Under the pieces are notes generated by a model that ran no database searches, was not told the DNA's origin, and worked only from the letters and a program-made list of their open reading frames with translations. DNA of 12,270 nt from NCBI GenBank assembly GCA_028697875.1, contig JAQVEQ010000082.1:1-12270 (forward strand), given 5' to 3'. The position numbers were made by a program, and so were the translations under genes. Shown one piece after another: positions 1 through 6,714 of the stretch (position 1 is its first letter; every line of letters starts with the position of its first letter). This stretch comes from Novosphingobium sp. GTDB lineage: Bacteria > Pseudomonadota > Alphaproteobacteria > Sphingomonadales > Sphingomonadaceae.

Positions 1-2432
1 CCGGGGCGCTGCTGGAGACATGCGAAAGCCCGGACTGGGCTGAGCGCGAGGGGGCGTGGAGCGCGCTGCAATCGCTCGCCCGCCTGCGCTGGCCGTGGGC
101 GCAAGTCGCCGCGCCGCATGTCGCGCAGCCGGCGCGGGCCGAACGCTGGCTGTTTTCGCGCCTGCCCGAATGGGAGGAAGCGCCCGACCGCCCCCAGCCG
201 GCGCAAGTCACGCTGCCCCCCGAAGACATCGACGCGCGGCTGGCCATGCTGACCGGCGCGGAGGCCGAACAGCGCCCCGGCCAGCAAGCCTACGCCCGCG
301 AGGCGGCCTACGCCTTCGCCCCGCGCAACCGCCCCGGCGCGCCGCACGTGCTGCTGGCCCAGGCGGGCACCGGCACCGGCAAGACGCTGGGCTATCTCGC
401 CCCTGCCTCGCTCTGGGCCGAACGGTCGGGCGGGACGATCTGGGTTTCCACTTATACCAAGAACCTCCAGCGCCAGCTGCGCCACGAAAGCCGCCGCGTC
501 TGGCCGGACACCCGGCCCGACGGCAGCCAGCCCGTCGTCGTGCGCAAGGGGCGGGAAAACTACCTCTGCCTGCTCAATCTCGAGGATGCGCTGCAAGGCG
601 GCTTCGGCGGGCGCGCGGCGATCATGGCGCAACTGGTCGCGCGCTGGGCCGCCTACACCCAGGACGGCGACATGATCGGCGGCGACTTGCCGGGCTGGCT
701 CGGCACCCTGTTCCGCCAGCGCGGGATCAAGGCGCTGACCGACCAGCGCGGCGAATGCGTCTATGCCGGGTGCCCGCATTACCGGAAGTGCTTCATCGAA
801 CGCTCCGCCCGGGCAAGCGCGCAGGCCGACCTGGTGATCGCCAACCATGCGCTGGTGATGGTCAATGCCGCGCGCGGCCGGGATCACGCCCAGCGCCCTT
901 CGCGCATTGTCTTCGACGAAGGGCACCACGTGTTCGAAGCCGCAGATTCGACTTTCGCCGCCGCCCTGACCGGCAGCGAGGCGATCGAGCTGCGCCGCTG
1001 GGTGATCGGGCCGGAGCGCGGCTCCAAGGGCAGGCGGCGCGGATTGTCCGCGCGGCTGGCCGATGTCGCCTCCTACGACGAACAGGGGGCCAAGGCGATT
1101 GCCGCCGCGCGCGAGGCGGCGGAAGCGCTGCCTACCGACGGCTGGCTCCAGCGGCTGCACGACGAAGCGCCGTCCGGCCCGCTCGAGGCCTTGCTCGGCA
1201 CGGTGCGCAGCCTCACTTACGCCCGCGACGAGAGCGGCGGGCAGGACATGGGGTACGGCATCGAAACCGAGGCCGCCCAGCTCGACGGCAGTTTCGTGGA
1301 ACTCGCCGGACAGGCGCAAGCCGCCCTCGCCGAACTGCGCCATCCGCTGATGAAGCTGTCCAGCAGGCTGGAAGCCCTGCTGGAGGACCCGCCCGACTGG
1401 CTCGACGGGCAAGGCCGGGCGCGGATCGAGGGCGCGCGCCATTCGCTCGGCTGGCGGATCGACCTGATCGCCGCATGGGAGGCCCTGCTCGACCGGCTGG
1501 GCGGCCCGGCCGATCCCGATTTCGTCGACTGGCTGGCAGTCGACCGTTCCGACGCGCGCGAATACGACACCGGGATCCATCGCCGCTGGCTCGACCCGAT
1601 GAAGCCGTTCGCCCGTGTCGTGCTCGAACCCTCCCACGGGGTCATGCTGACCAGCGCGACGCTGACCGACCGCAGCGGACACGAGGACGACGACTGGCAA
1701 AGCGCCGTCGTCCGCTCGGGCGCGGCCCATATCGAGGCCACGCCGCGCCTGTGTGCGGCGGAAAGCCCGTTCGACTACGCCAACCAGGCCGAAGTGCTGA
1801 TCGTCACCGACGTGAAAAAAGGCGACATTCCGGGGCTGGCCGGGGCCTATGCGCGGATCGTCGAAGCGGCGGAAGGCGGCGTGCTCGGCCTGTTCACCGC
1901 GATCCGCCGGTTGCGCGCGGTCCACGGGCGGATTGCCGACCGGCTCGCCCGCGAGGGCCTGCCGCTCTATGCCCAGCACGTCGACCCGATCGACACGGGC
2001 ACGCTGGTGGACATCTTCCGCGACGATCCGCGCGCCTCGCTGCTCGGCACCGATGCCCTGCGCGACGGGGTCGACGTGCCCGGCCACTCGTTGCGCTGCG
2101 TGGTGATGGAACAGGTCCCCTGGCCCAAGCCGACGATCCTGCATCGCGCGCGGCGGGCGGTAAACGGCGGGTCTTCCCACGACGACCGGATCATCCGCGC
2201 CCGTCTCGCCCAAGGGTTCGGACGGCTGATCCGCAGCAAGGAGGACCGGGGGCATTTCATTGTCCTCTCCGCCGCCTTCCCCAGCCGCCTGCTCTCGGCT
2301 TTTCCGGCAGGCACGCCTGTCATAAGGCTGACACTGGATGAGGCTTTACAACGCGTCGCCTCGGGTGTTTGCTCGGGCAGACATGCGCAGCCCGGTACAA
2401 CCGGCCCACAGGCCGCGCAGAACGAAGGATGA
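1..2432 (+). CDS. DinG/XPD-type ATP-dependent DNA helicase with Fe-S cysteines (5' end off window)
   Basis: A superfamily 2 helicase of the Rad3/XPD/DinG group, expected to unwind DNA 5' to 3' in repair or replication-conflict resolution. The frame is open from base 3, and the in-window codons before the Met at 246 look like real protein, so the true start lies to the left. Numbered from that Met, Walker A (AGTGTGKT) is at about 40-47 and the DEGH box of motif II at 224-227. Near the C-terminus are a motif V-like GVDVPG and a motif VI-like QGFGRLIRS. Cys108, Cys171, Cys176 and Cys182 reproduce the C...C-x4-C-x5-C spacing of the E. coli DinG 4Fe-4S cluster, so an Fe-S helicase is well supported. 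The stop TGA (2430-2432) is 10 nt before the sixA start, which implies co-transcription. It is not a simple dinG orthologue, because it has at least 80 extra N-terminal residues. Family assignment is firm; the cellular role is inferred. Confidence 0.93.
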   Translation, partial: GALLETCESPDWAEREGAWSALQSLARLRWPWAQVAAPHVAQPARAERWLFSRLPEWEEAPDRPQPAQVTLPPEDIDARLAMLTGAEAEQRPGQQAYAREAAYAFAPRNRPGAPHVLLAQAGTGTGKTLGYLAPASLWAERSGGTIWVSTYTKNLQRQLRHESRRVWPDTRPDGSQPVVVRKGRENYLCLLNLEDALQGGFGGRAAIMAQLVARWAAYTQDGDMIGGDLPGWLGTLFRQRGIKALTDQRGECVYAGCPHYRKCFIERSARASAQADLVIANHALVMVNAARGRDHAQRPSRIVFDEGHHVFEAADSTFAAALTGSEAIELRRWVIGPERGSKGRRRGLSARLADVASYDEQGAKAIAAAREAAEALPTDGWLQRLHDEAPSGPLEALLGTVRSLTYARDESGGQDMGYGIETEAAQLDGSFVELAGQAQAALAELRHPLMKLSSRLEALLEDPPDWLDGQGRARIEGARHSLGWRIDLIAAWEALLDRLGGPADPDFVDWLAVDRSDAREYDTGIHRRWLDPMKPFARVVLEPSHGVMLTSATLTDRSGHEDDDWQSAVVRSGAAHIEATPRLCAAESPFDYANQAEVLIVTDVKKGDIPGLAGAYARIVEAAEGGVLGLFTAIRRLRAVHGRIADRLAREGLPLYAQHVDPIDTGTLVDIFRDDPRASLLGTDALRDGVDVPGHSLRCVVMEQVPWPKPTILHRARRAVNGGSSHDDRIIRARLAQGFGRLIRSKEDRGHFIVLSAAFPSRLLSAFPAGTPVIRLTLDEALQRVASGVCSGRHAQPGTTGPQAAQNEG

Positions 2433-2442
2433 TGGCAAGGGC

Positions 2443-2988
2443 GTGAAACGGCTCGGACTTTTTCGGCATGCGAAATCCTCGTGGGAGGACGTGGACAAGC
2501 GCGATTTCGACCGCGCGCTGAACAAGCGCGGGCGCAAGGGGGCCGCGCTGATGGGCAGGCATATCGGCGAACACGGGATCGGCTGGGACGTACTGATCGC
2601 CAGCCCCGCCGTGCGCGTGCGCGAAACGCTCGACAGCGCGATTCCCGCGATGGACAGCCCGCCGCCGGTCACCTGGGACGAACGGCTCTACCTCGCCAGC
2701 GTTCCGGCCATGCTCGACGTCCTGCGCCATGTCGAAGGAAACCCGGCCAATGTGCTGCTGGCCGCGCATAACCCCGGCATGCAGGAGATGCTGTTCGAAC
2801 TCGTCCCCGAAGCGGCGCAGGACGACAAGTTCGACGAGGCGGTGCGCAAGTTTCCGACCGCCGCCTTCGCCGTGCTGGAACTGGATATCGACGATTGGGC
2901 CGACATCGACCGCGGCTGCGGCCGGATGGTCCATTTCGCGCGCCCGCGCGACCTCGATCCGACACTCGGCCCGGAAGAAGTAGGCTAG
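2443..2988 (+). CDS. sixA: SixA-type phosphohistidine phosphatase (histidine phosphatase superfamily)
   Basis: A short cytoplasmic phosphatase of the RHG (phosphoglycerate mutase-like) superfamily. E. coli SixA removes phosphate from histidines of HPt or phosphotransferase-system proteins. I place the start at GTG 2443 because the protein then begins VKRLGLFRHAKSSW, the usual SixA N-terminus, with the phosphorylatable His9 after Arg8. Arg58 in SPAVRVRET and His109 in AAHNPGMQE complete the catalytic pocket. At 181 residues it is close to the family norm (about 160-180). The longer in-frame opening from 2338 overlaps the helicase end and does not look like SixA. The ribosome site is weak: AAGGA lies 13 nt upstream, so translation may be coupled to the helicase. 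The substrate in this organism is unknown. Fold and family are secure. Confidence 0.9.
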   Translation: MKRLGLFRHAKSSWEDVDKRDFDRALNKRGRKGAALMGRHIGEHGIGWDVLIASPAVRVRETLDSAIPAMDSPPPVTWDERLYLASVPAMLDVLRHVEGNPANVLLAAHNPGMQEMLFELVPEAAQDDKFDEAVRKFPTAAFAVLELDIDDWADIDRGCGRMVHFARPRDLDPTLGPEEVG

Positions 2989-3006
2989 TCCCGCCTGCGG
3001 CCGGGA
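2989..3006. terminator. Short hairpin between convergent sixA and merR
   Basis: TCCCG (2989-2993) and CGGGA (3002-3006) form a 5-bp stem with an 8-nt loop, directly after the sixA stop (2986-2988) and four bases before the merR stop. No T-run follows on either strand. It fills most of the 22-nt convergent gap, so a bidirectional 3'-end role is plausible but unproven. Confidence 0.3.
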
Positions 3007-3010
3007 CGGT

Positions 3011-3376
3011 TCAGGCTTCCAGCGCGGAAGCCAGCCGGTCGCGGATCTGCCTGAGGCGCGGCAGCAGGTCGCTGGCGGAAGGTTCGGGTGGCGCGGTATC
3101 TTCGACCGTGCCCGAACTCAGTGCCTTCCTGGCGCCTTTCAGCGTATAGCCTTCGCGGTTGACCAGCCGGTCGATCGTTTCGATCAGGGCGATGTCCCCC
3201 GCCCGGTAATAGCGGCGGCCGCCGCTGCGCTTGACGGGCTTGAGCATCGGAAACTGCTGTTCCCAATAGCGCAGGACATGCGGTGCGATGTTCAGCGCTT
3301 TCGCCACTTCGCCGATCGTGCGCAGAGCGCCTGCATCCTTGCCATCGGCAAAGCGCAAGCCGGCAGACTGGGTCAT
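3011..3376 (-). CDS. Small MerR-family transcriptional regulator downstream of ihfA
   Basis: A 121-residue DNA-binding protein of the MerR family. The winged helix-turn-helix starts near residue 20 (RTIGEVAKALNIAPHVLRYWE). The wing carries the hallmark GGRRYYR at about 52-58, and helix 3 of the domain (IALIETIDRLVNREGYTLKGARKAL) follows. The remaining C-terminus of about 30 residues, after an acidic Pro/Glu linker, is too short for a ligand or metal domain and has no Cys pattern, so no effector can be assigned. Its ATG overlaps the ihfA stop as ATGA (3373-3376), meaning translation is coupled to ihfA. An ihfA-merR pair of this kind is a conserved arrangement in alphaproteobacteria. Targets are unknown. 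It could be an architectural partner of IHF, but that is only inferred from position. Confidence 0.92.
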   Translation of the reverse strand: MTQSAGLRFADGKDAGALRTIGEVAKALNIAPHVLRYWEQQFPMLKPVKRSGGRRYYRAGDIALIETIDRLVNREGYTLKGARKALSSGTVEDTAPPEPSASDLLPRLRQIRDRLASALEA

Positions 3377-3672
3377 TCTTCGAGGATCCTGTCTTTCAGG
3401 ATCTGGCTGGCGCGGAAAGTCAGCACCCGGCGCGGCGTGATCGGCACTTCGACGCCGGTCTTCGGATTGCGGCCGATTCGCTGTTTCTTGTCGCGCAGGA
3501 TGAAAGTTCCGAAACCGGATATCTTCACATTTTCGCCACGAGCCATGGCATCGCTCATCTGACCGAGAATCGACTCGACAAGAGCCAGAGATTCCGCGCG
3601 CGACAGACCGACCTTTCGATTGATCGATTCTGCGAGATCAGCGCGGGTGAGCGTACCCACCGAACGCATCAT
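3373..3672 (-). CDS. ihfA: Integration host factor subunit alpha
   Basis: The alpha subunit of the DNA-bending heterodimer IHF, a nucleoid protein that bends its site by about 160 degrees and acts in transcription, replication and recombination. The 99-residue protein is full length. It starts TLTRADLAESINRKVGLSR, has the GFGTFILRDKK core at about 53-63 and the DNA-intercalating beta-arm tip RNPKTG, with Pro70. The C-terminal helix ends FRASQILKDRILEE. Two tandem ATGs occur; I use the first (3670-3672) because GAGGGG lies 8 nt upstream. The gap of 163 bp from fabH suggests an independent promoter in addition to any read-through. merR overlaps its stop. HU is the main alternative, but the length, the N-terminal MxxxTLTRADLAE and the merR neighbour favour IHF alpha. 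Confidence 0.95.
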   Translation of the reverse strand: MMRSVGTLTRADLAESINRKVGLSRAESLALVESILGQMSDAMARGENVKISGFGTFILRDKKQRIGRNPKTGVEVPITPRRVLTFRASQILKDRILEE

Positions 3673-3725
3673 GTGGCCGTCCCCTCTAATAAATTATGCG
3701 AACCCTACCTGCTCCCCGACTCGGA

Positions 3726-3753
3726 AGACTACGCTTTTCACGCGATTTATCAA
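3726..3753 (-). promoter_or_regulatory. Candidate promoter for ihfA-merR
   Basis: Reading the minus strand, TTGATA (3748-3753) is followed after 16 nt by TAGTCT (3726-3731), in the 163-bp gap between fabH and ihfA. The -35 match is fair and the -10 match poor. A second -10-like CATAAT sits at 3693-3698 but has no good -35. The gap makes a promoter here likely; the exact boxes are uncertain. Confidence 0.25.
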
Positions 3754-3771
3754 TGGCGAAGCGGGTATCCA

Positions 3772-3793
3772 TCCGGGAAGCCCCCATCCCGGA
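3772..3793. repeat. Perfect 7-8-7 inverted repeat between fabH and ihfA
   Basis: TCCGGGA (3772-3778) and TCCCGGA (3787-3793) are perfect inverted arms around the 8-nt loop AGCCCCCA. It lies about 43 nt downstream of the fabH stop and about 100 nt upstream of the ihfA start. No T-run follows on the minus strand. It may be a fabH 3' end or attenuator hairpin, or a protein-binding palindrome upstream of the ihfA promoter. Confidence 0.4.
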
Positions 3794-3835
3794 CCTGTCG
3801 CGTCCCGAAACGGCACTGTTCTCCGGCAGCCGCAA

Positions 3836-4801
3836 TCAGTAACGCAGGAGGCTTGCCCCCCAGGTGAAGCCGCCGCCCATCGCTTCCAGCATGACGAGAT
3901 CGCCCGGCTTGATCCGGCCGTCGCGCACCGCGACATCGAAAGCCAGCGGGACGGAAGCGGCCGAGGTATTGGCGTGCAGTTCGACCGTCTTGATGACCTT
4001 TTCCGGCGGCAGGCCGAGCTTCTTCGCCGTGGCGTCGAGAATCCGTGCATTGGCCTGATGCGGCACGACCCAGTCGACGTCGGCGGCCGTCAGCCCGACT
4101 TCATCGAGCACTTCGGTCAGCACTTCGGCCAGGTTCACCACCGCATGGCGGAACACTTCGCGGCCCTTCATCCGCACCTTGCCGACCGTCTGCGTGGTCG
4201 AAGGACCACCATCGACATAGAGCAGCTGGTTGTGTTCGCCATCGGAATGGAGCTTGGTGGACAGGACCCCGGGGCCGTCTTCCGGCACGTCGGCGGCTTC
4301 CAGCACCATGGCCCCCGCCCCGTCTCCGAACAGCACGCACGTCGTGCGGTCTTCCCAGTCGAGAATGCGGCTGAAGGTTTCCGCGCCGATCACCAGCGCC
4401 CGTTTGGCCATGCCGGAACGGAGCATCGAATCGGCCACGCCCAGCGCATAGAGAAAGCCGGAACAGACCGCCGCCAGGTCGAACGCCGTGCCGCCGTTGC
4501 ACCCCAGCGCATCTTGCACCTTGGTCGCCGTCGACGGGAACGTCTGGTCAGGCGTCGCCGTGGCCAGCACGATCAGGTCGATGCTCTTGGGATCCATTCC
4601 CGCAGCTTCGAGCGCCTTGCGCCCGGCTTCGATGGCAAGCGTGCCGGTCGTCTCGCCTTCACCGGCGATGTAGCGCTGACGGATCCCGGTCCGCTCGACG
4701 ATCCATTCGTCGCTGGTGTCGACCTTCGCCGCGAGGTCGGCATTGGTCACAACGCGCTTCGGCAGCGCCGAACCGCTGCCTCGAATAATCGAACGGATCA
4801 C
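3836..4801 (-). CDS. fabH: Beta-ketoacyl-ACP synthase III (FabH)
   Basis: The initiating condensing enzyme of type II fatty-acid synthesis: it joins acetyl-CoA (or another acyl-CoA) with malonyl-ACP. All three catalytic residues are visible: Cys113 in AAVCSGFLYAL, His248 in VPHQANARI and Asn278 in ELHANTSAAS. The glycine-rich FGDGAGAMVLE is at about 158-168 and the C-terminal GGGFTWGASLLRY is complete. At 321 residues it has normal family length. The start is GTG at 4799-4801, preceded by GGAGAGG 7 nt upstream in the 14-nt gap after plsX, so the two genes form one operon. The plsX-fabH pairing couples acyl-chain initiation to phosphate acyltransfer for phospholipids. Function is secure; primer preference is not readable from sequence. 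Confidence 0.97.
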   Translation of the reverse strand: MIRSIIRGSGSALPKRVVTNADLAAKVDTSDEWIVERTGIRQRYIAGEGETTGTLAIEAGRKALEAAGMDPKSIDLIVLATATPDQTFPSTATKVQDALGCNGGTAFDLAAVCSGFLYALGVADSMLRSGMAKRALVIGAETFSRILDWEDRTTCVLFGDGAGAMVLEAADVPEDGPGVLSTKLHSDGEHNQLLYVDGGPSTTQTVGKVRMKGREVFRHAVVNLAEVLTEVLDEVGLTAADVDWVVPHQANARILDATAKKLGLPPEKVIKTVELHANTSAASVPLAFDVAVRDGRIKPGDLVMLEAMGGGFTWGASLLRY

Positions 4802-4815
4802 TTTGCGACCTCTCC

Positions 4816-5874
4816 TTATGCCTCGGCGCTGGTGCCGGCGTGTGCGTTTACGGCCCCGGTCCCGAGTTCGGCAAGGTCGGCGGAAATCCGTTCAGTGAGG
4901 TTTTCCTCGAGCAGCCGCGCCGTGACGGCGACGGCATTCGCGACTCCGGCCGCGCTGGCGCTGCCGTGGCTCTTCACCACGATGCCGTTGAGGCCGAGGA
5001 AAACCGCACCATTGTGATTGTTGGGATCGAGATGATGGCGAATCAGTTCGGTTGCCGGACGCGAGATCAGGAAGCCGAACTTGGACCGCAGCGAACTGGT
5101 GAAACTGCGCTTGAGCAAGTCGCCGACGAAGCGGGCCGCGCCTTCGATCGCCTTCAGCGCGATATTGCCGGAAAAGCCGTCGGTCACGACCACTTCGACA
5201 TCGCCGCGGGTAATCTTGTCGGCTTCGACGAAGCCTTCGAACTGGAGCGACAGGCCCTTCGCTTCGCGCAGGCGGGCGGTGGCCTGCTGCAGCTGGTCGG
5301 TCCCCTTGATTTCCTCGGTCCCGATATTGAGCAGCCGCACGCGCGGCGCATCCATTCCGGTGATGATGCGGGAATAGGCCGCCCCCATCACCGCGAATTG
5401 CACGAGGTTGCGGGCGTCGCACTCGGTATTGGCGCCGAGGTCGAGCATGATCACGTCGTTGTCGCCCAGCGTGGGGATGCGCGCGGCCAGCGCCGGCCGG
5501 TCGATGCCCGGCATCGTGCGCAGCGCGAGCTTGGCCATGGCCATCAGCGCACCGGTATTGCCCGCACTGACGGCGGCACCGGCATGGCCCTGCTTCACGG
5601 CGTTGATTGCCAGGCCCATCGATGTGGTCTTGGCCCGGCGCAGGGCCTGGGTCGGCTTTTCCTCGCCCGAGACGACATCCTCCGCATGGAGGATCTCGGA
5701 CGCGGCGTGCATGTTGGGATGCTTTTCGAGCGCGCGCTTGATTCGCGCCTCGTCGCCGACCAGCAGGAACTTGAATCGGTCGTGGCGGCGCCGGGCAAGC
5801 GCCGCGCCTTCGACCATTACGCGCACGCCATCATCGCCGCCCATCGCGTCGATAGCGATACGCGGCAGACTCAT
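4816..5874 (-). CDS. plsX: Phosphate acyltransferase PlsX
   Basis: PlsX converts acyl-ACP and phosphate to acyl-phosphate, the acyl donor for PlsY in glycerol-phosphate acylation at the membrane. Family signatures are present: IAIDAMGGD at about 6-14, SAGNTGALMAMAKL, MLDLGANTE, NIGTEEIKG, VVTDGFSGNIALK and, near the C-terminus, GAVFLGLNGIVVKSHGSA. I choose ATG 5874 (352 residues) because GGAG lies 9 nt upstream. An in-frame TTG at 5889 would add five residues but would place the start on that ribosome site. It follows rpmF by 25 nt and precedes fabH by 14 nt. The reading frame is intact and family length is normal. Regulation is probably tied to ribosome synthesis through the rpmF leader. Confidence 0.96.
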   Translation of the reverse strand: MSLPRIAIDAMGGDDGVRVMVEGAALARRRHDRFKFLLVGDEARIKRALEKHPNMHAASEILHAEDVVSGEEKPTQALRRAKTTSMGLAINAVKQGHAGAAVSAGNTGALMAMAKLALRTMPGIDRPALAARIPTLGDNDVIMLDLGANTECDARNLVQFAVMGAAYSRIITGMDAPRVRLLNIGTEEIKGTDQLQQATARLREAKGLSLQFEGFVEADKITRGDVEVVVTDGFSGNIALKAIEGAARFVGDLLKRSFTSSLRSKFGFLISRPATELIRHHLDPNNHNGAVFLGLNGIVVKSHGSASAAGVANAVAVTARLLEENLTERISADLAELGTGAVNAHAGTSAEA

Positions 5875-5894
5875 GATGGCGTACTCCAACTAAA

Positions 5895-5909
5895 GGGGCT
5901 TAGAGCCCC
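5895..5909 (-). promoter_or_regulatory. Hairpin overlapping the rpmF stop, before plsX
   Basis: On the minus strand GGGGCT-CTA-AGCCCC is a perfect 6-bp stem with a 3-nt loop. It covers the rpmF stop codon TAA (5900-5902) and is followed by TTTAGTT, a very weak T-run. It sits 20 nt ahead of the plsX start. It could attenuate, terminate partially, or mark an RNA processing site that sets different L32 and PlsX levels. This role is inference; the palindrome is plain. Confidence 0.4.
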
Positions 5910-6079
5910 ACCGCGACGATTTCGCGACCGTTGTAGTGCCCGCAATGGGGGCAAAGGTTGTGCGGGCGCTTGAGCTCGCCACAATTGGAGCATTCGTGGA
6001 ATGCTTCGACCTTCAGCGCATCATGAGCGCGGCGGTTGCCCCGGCGATGAGGCGAAACTTTTCGTTTGGGGACAGCCAT
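5900..6079 (-). CDS. rpmF: 50S ribosomal protein L32
   Basis: A 59-residue ribosomal large-subunit protein. The translation begins MAVPKRKVSPHRRGNRRAHD, the standard L32 N-terminus. It continues through two zinc-knuckle CxxC pairs (CSNC and CPHC), with HNLCPHCGHYNGREIV near the end. Start ATG is at 6077-6079, with AGG about 8 nt upstream; stop TAA is at 5900-5902. It leads the rpmF-plsX-fabH operon, an arrangement widely conserved in proteobacteria. In E. coli a DUF177 gene (yceD) precedes rpmF. Here the upstream neighbour is instead a divergent MAPEG gene, so the DUF177 gene must be elsewhere. The intact cysteines mark it as the zinc-binding form. Identification is near certain. Confidence 0.97.
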   Translation of the reverse strand: MAVPKRKVSPHRRGNRRAHDALKVEAFHECSNCGELKRPHNLCPHCGHYNGREIVAVGL

Positions 6080-6200
6080 TGCGGCACCTGTTCCTGCAAA
6101 ATCACGTTGTTTGAAGCCGCCCTAGGCGAAGCCCCGGCATTGCACAAGCCCAACGGCGGGCCAGCACATCGCAGCGGTTCGTGCGGCAGCGAAGGCGCGC

Positions 6201-6228
6201 CCTATAGCGATTTTCGCGAGCGTTGCAA
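6201..6228 (-). promoter_or_regulatory. Candidate rpmF-plsX-fabH promoter
   Basis: In the 204-bp divergent gap (6080-6283), the minus strand shows TTGCAA (6223-6228), a 16-nt spacer and TATAGG (6201-6206). Each box matches 4 of 6 consensus bases. It would give an rpmF leader of about 115 nt. Otherwise I see no riboswitch-like structure or small gene in this gap. Confidence 0.35.
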
Positions 6229-6283
6229 GCATGGCCTCGCCCTTGCTAGCACTGGCCGCCTCTGGAGAGTGAGGGGGCATAGC

Positions 6284-6676
6284 ATGATTCTGTCGACAAC
6301 CTTGAGCGCCGCGGCCGCCGCCGCGCTGATCAATTTCTGGCATATGTACCGCTGCGGCGCCGTGCGCATGTCGGCCAGGATTATCAACGGCGATGGTGGC
6401 AACCCCCTGATGATGAAGCGAATGCGCGCCCATTCCAACTTCATCGAAAGCACGCCCCTGGTGCTGATCCTGACCGGAGCGATCGAACTGGCCGGCAAGG
6501 GCGGGTTGTGGCTGCCGATCGTCGTCGGCCTGTTCCTGCTGACCCGCGTGGCCCATGCCATCGGCATGGAAAGCGATACGGGCAACGCATTCCGCGCGAT
6601 CGGCGCCAGCACCAGCGGGCTGGTCATGATCGGCCTGGCCATCGTGGCCGTGCTGATCCCGCTCGGGATAGTCTAG
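6284..6676 (+). CDS. MAPEG-family integral membrane protein
   Basis: A 130-residue inner-membrane protein of the MAPEG family (membrane-associated proteins in eicosanoid and glutathione metabolism). Four hydrophobic segments can be seen, roughly at residues 3-22, 55-68, 77-92 and 107-129. The conserved polar stretch MRAHSNFIESTPLVLILTGAIEL follows the first loop, and RVAHAIGME is the second family signature. I start at ATG 6284, where a GAGGGGG sequence lies just upstream. The open frame runs back to 5936 only as a shadow of rpmF. Bacterial members are often glutathione-transferase or peroxidase-like, but the substrate is unknown and nothing here defines it. It is divergent from rpmF and convergent with the glyoxalase-like gene, whose glutathione chemistry is a possible but unproven link. 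Confidence 0.88.
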   Translation: MILSTTLSAAAAAALINFWHMYRCGAVRMSARIINGDGGNPLMMKRMRAHSNFIESTPLVLILTGAIELAGKGGLWLPIVVGLFLLTRVAHAIGMESDTGNAFRAIGASTSGLVMIGLAIVAVLIPLGIV

Positions 6677-6694
6677 GCGGGAAAGGCGGGTTTT

Positions 6695-6714
6695 CCGGGC
6701 CGGATCAGGCCCGG
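6695..6714. terminator. Convergent hairpin with the gloC stop codon in its loop
   Basis: CCGGGCC (6695-6701) and GGCCCGG (6708-6714) are perfect 7-bp arms around the 6-nt loop GGATCA, which contains the gloC stop TGA on the minus strand (6705-6707). It lies 18 nt past the MAPEG stop. There is no T-run on the 3' side in either direction, so this is at best a non-canonical bidirectional terminator or 3' protective stem. Confidence 0.4.

Noticed and set aside
56..2341. A 761-codon open frame on the plus strand over the helicase gene
   Set aside because: It is Arg/Pro/Ala-rich with no motifs and lies in another frame of a gene with clear helicase motifs. Long shadow frames are expected at this GC content.
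2338..2442. N-terminal extension of SixA
   Set aside because: It overlaps the helicase end, and SixA homologues begin at the KRLGLFRHAK segment.
3748..3760. Possible IHF autoregulatory site TATCAATGGCGAA upstream of ihfA
   Set aside because: The WATCAA half fits but the TTR element is absent, so it fails the consensus.
3620..5017. A 465-codon plus-strand frame antisense to ihfA, fabH and plsX
   Set aside because: It is antisense to unmistakable conserved genes and has no recognisable domain.
5936..6283. N-terminal extension of the MAPEG frame back to 5936
   Set aside because: The stretch is antisense to rpmF and runs through the promoter gap. ATG 6284 has a good ribosome site and the proper MAPEG N-terminus.
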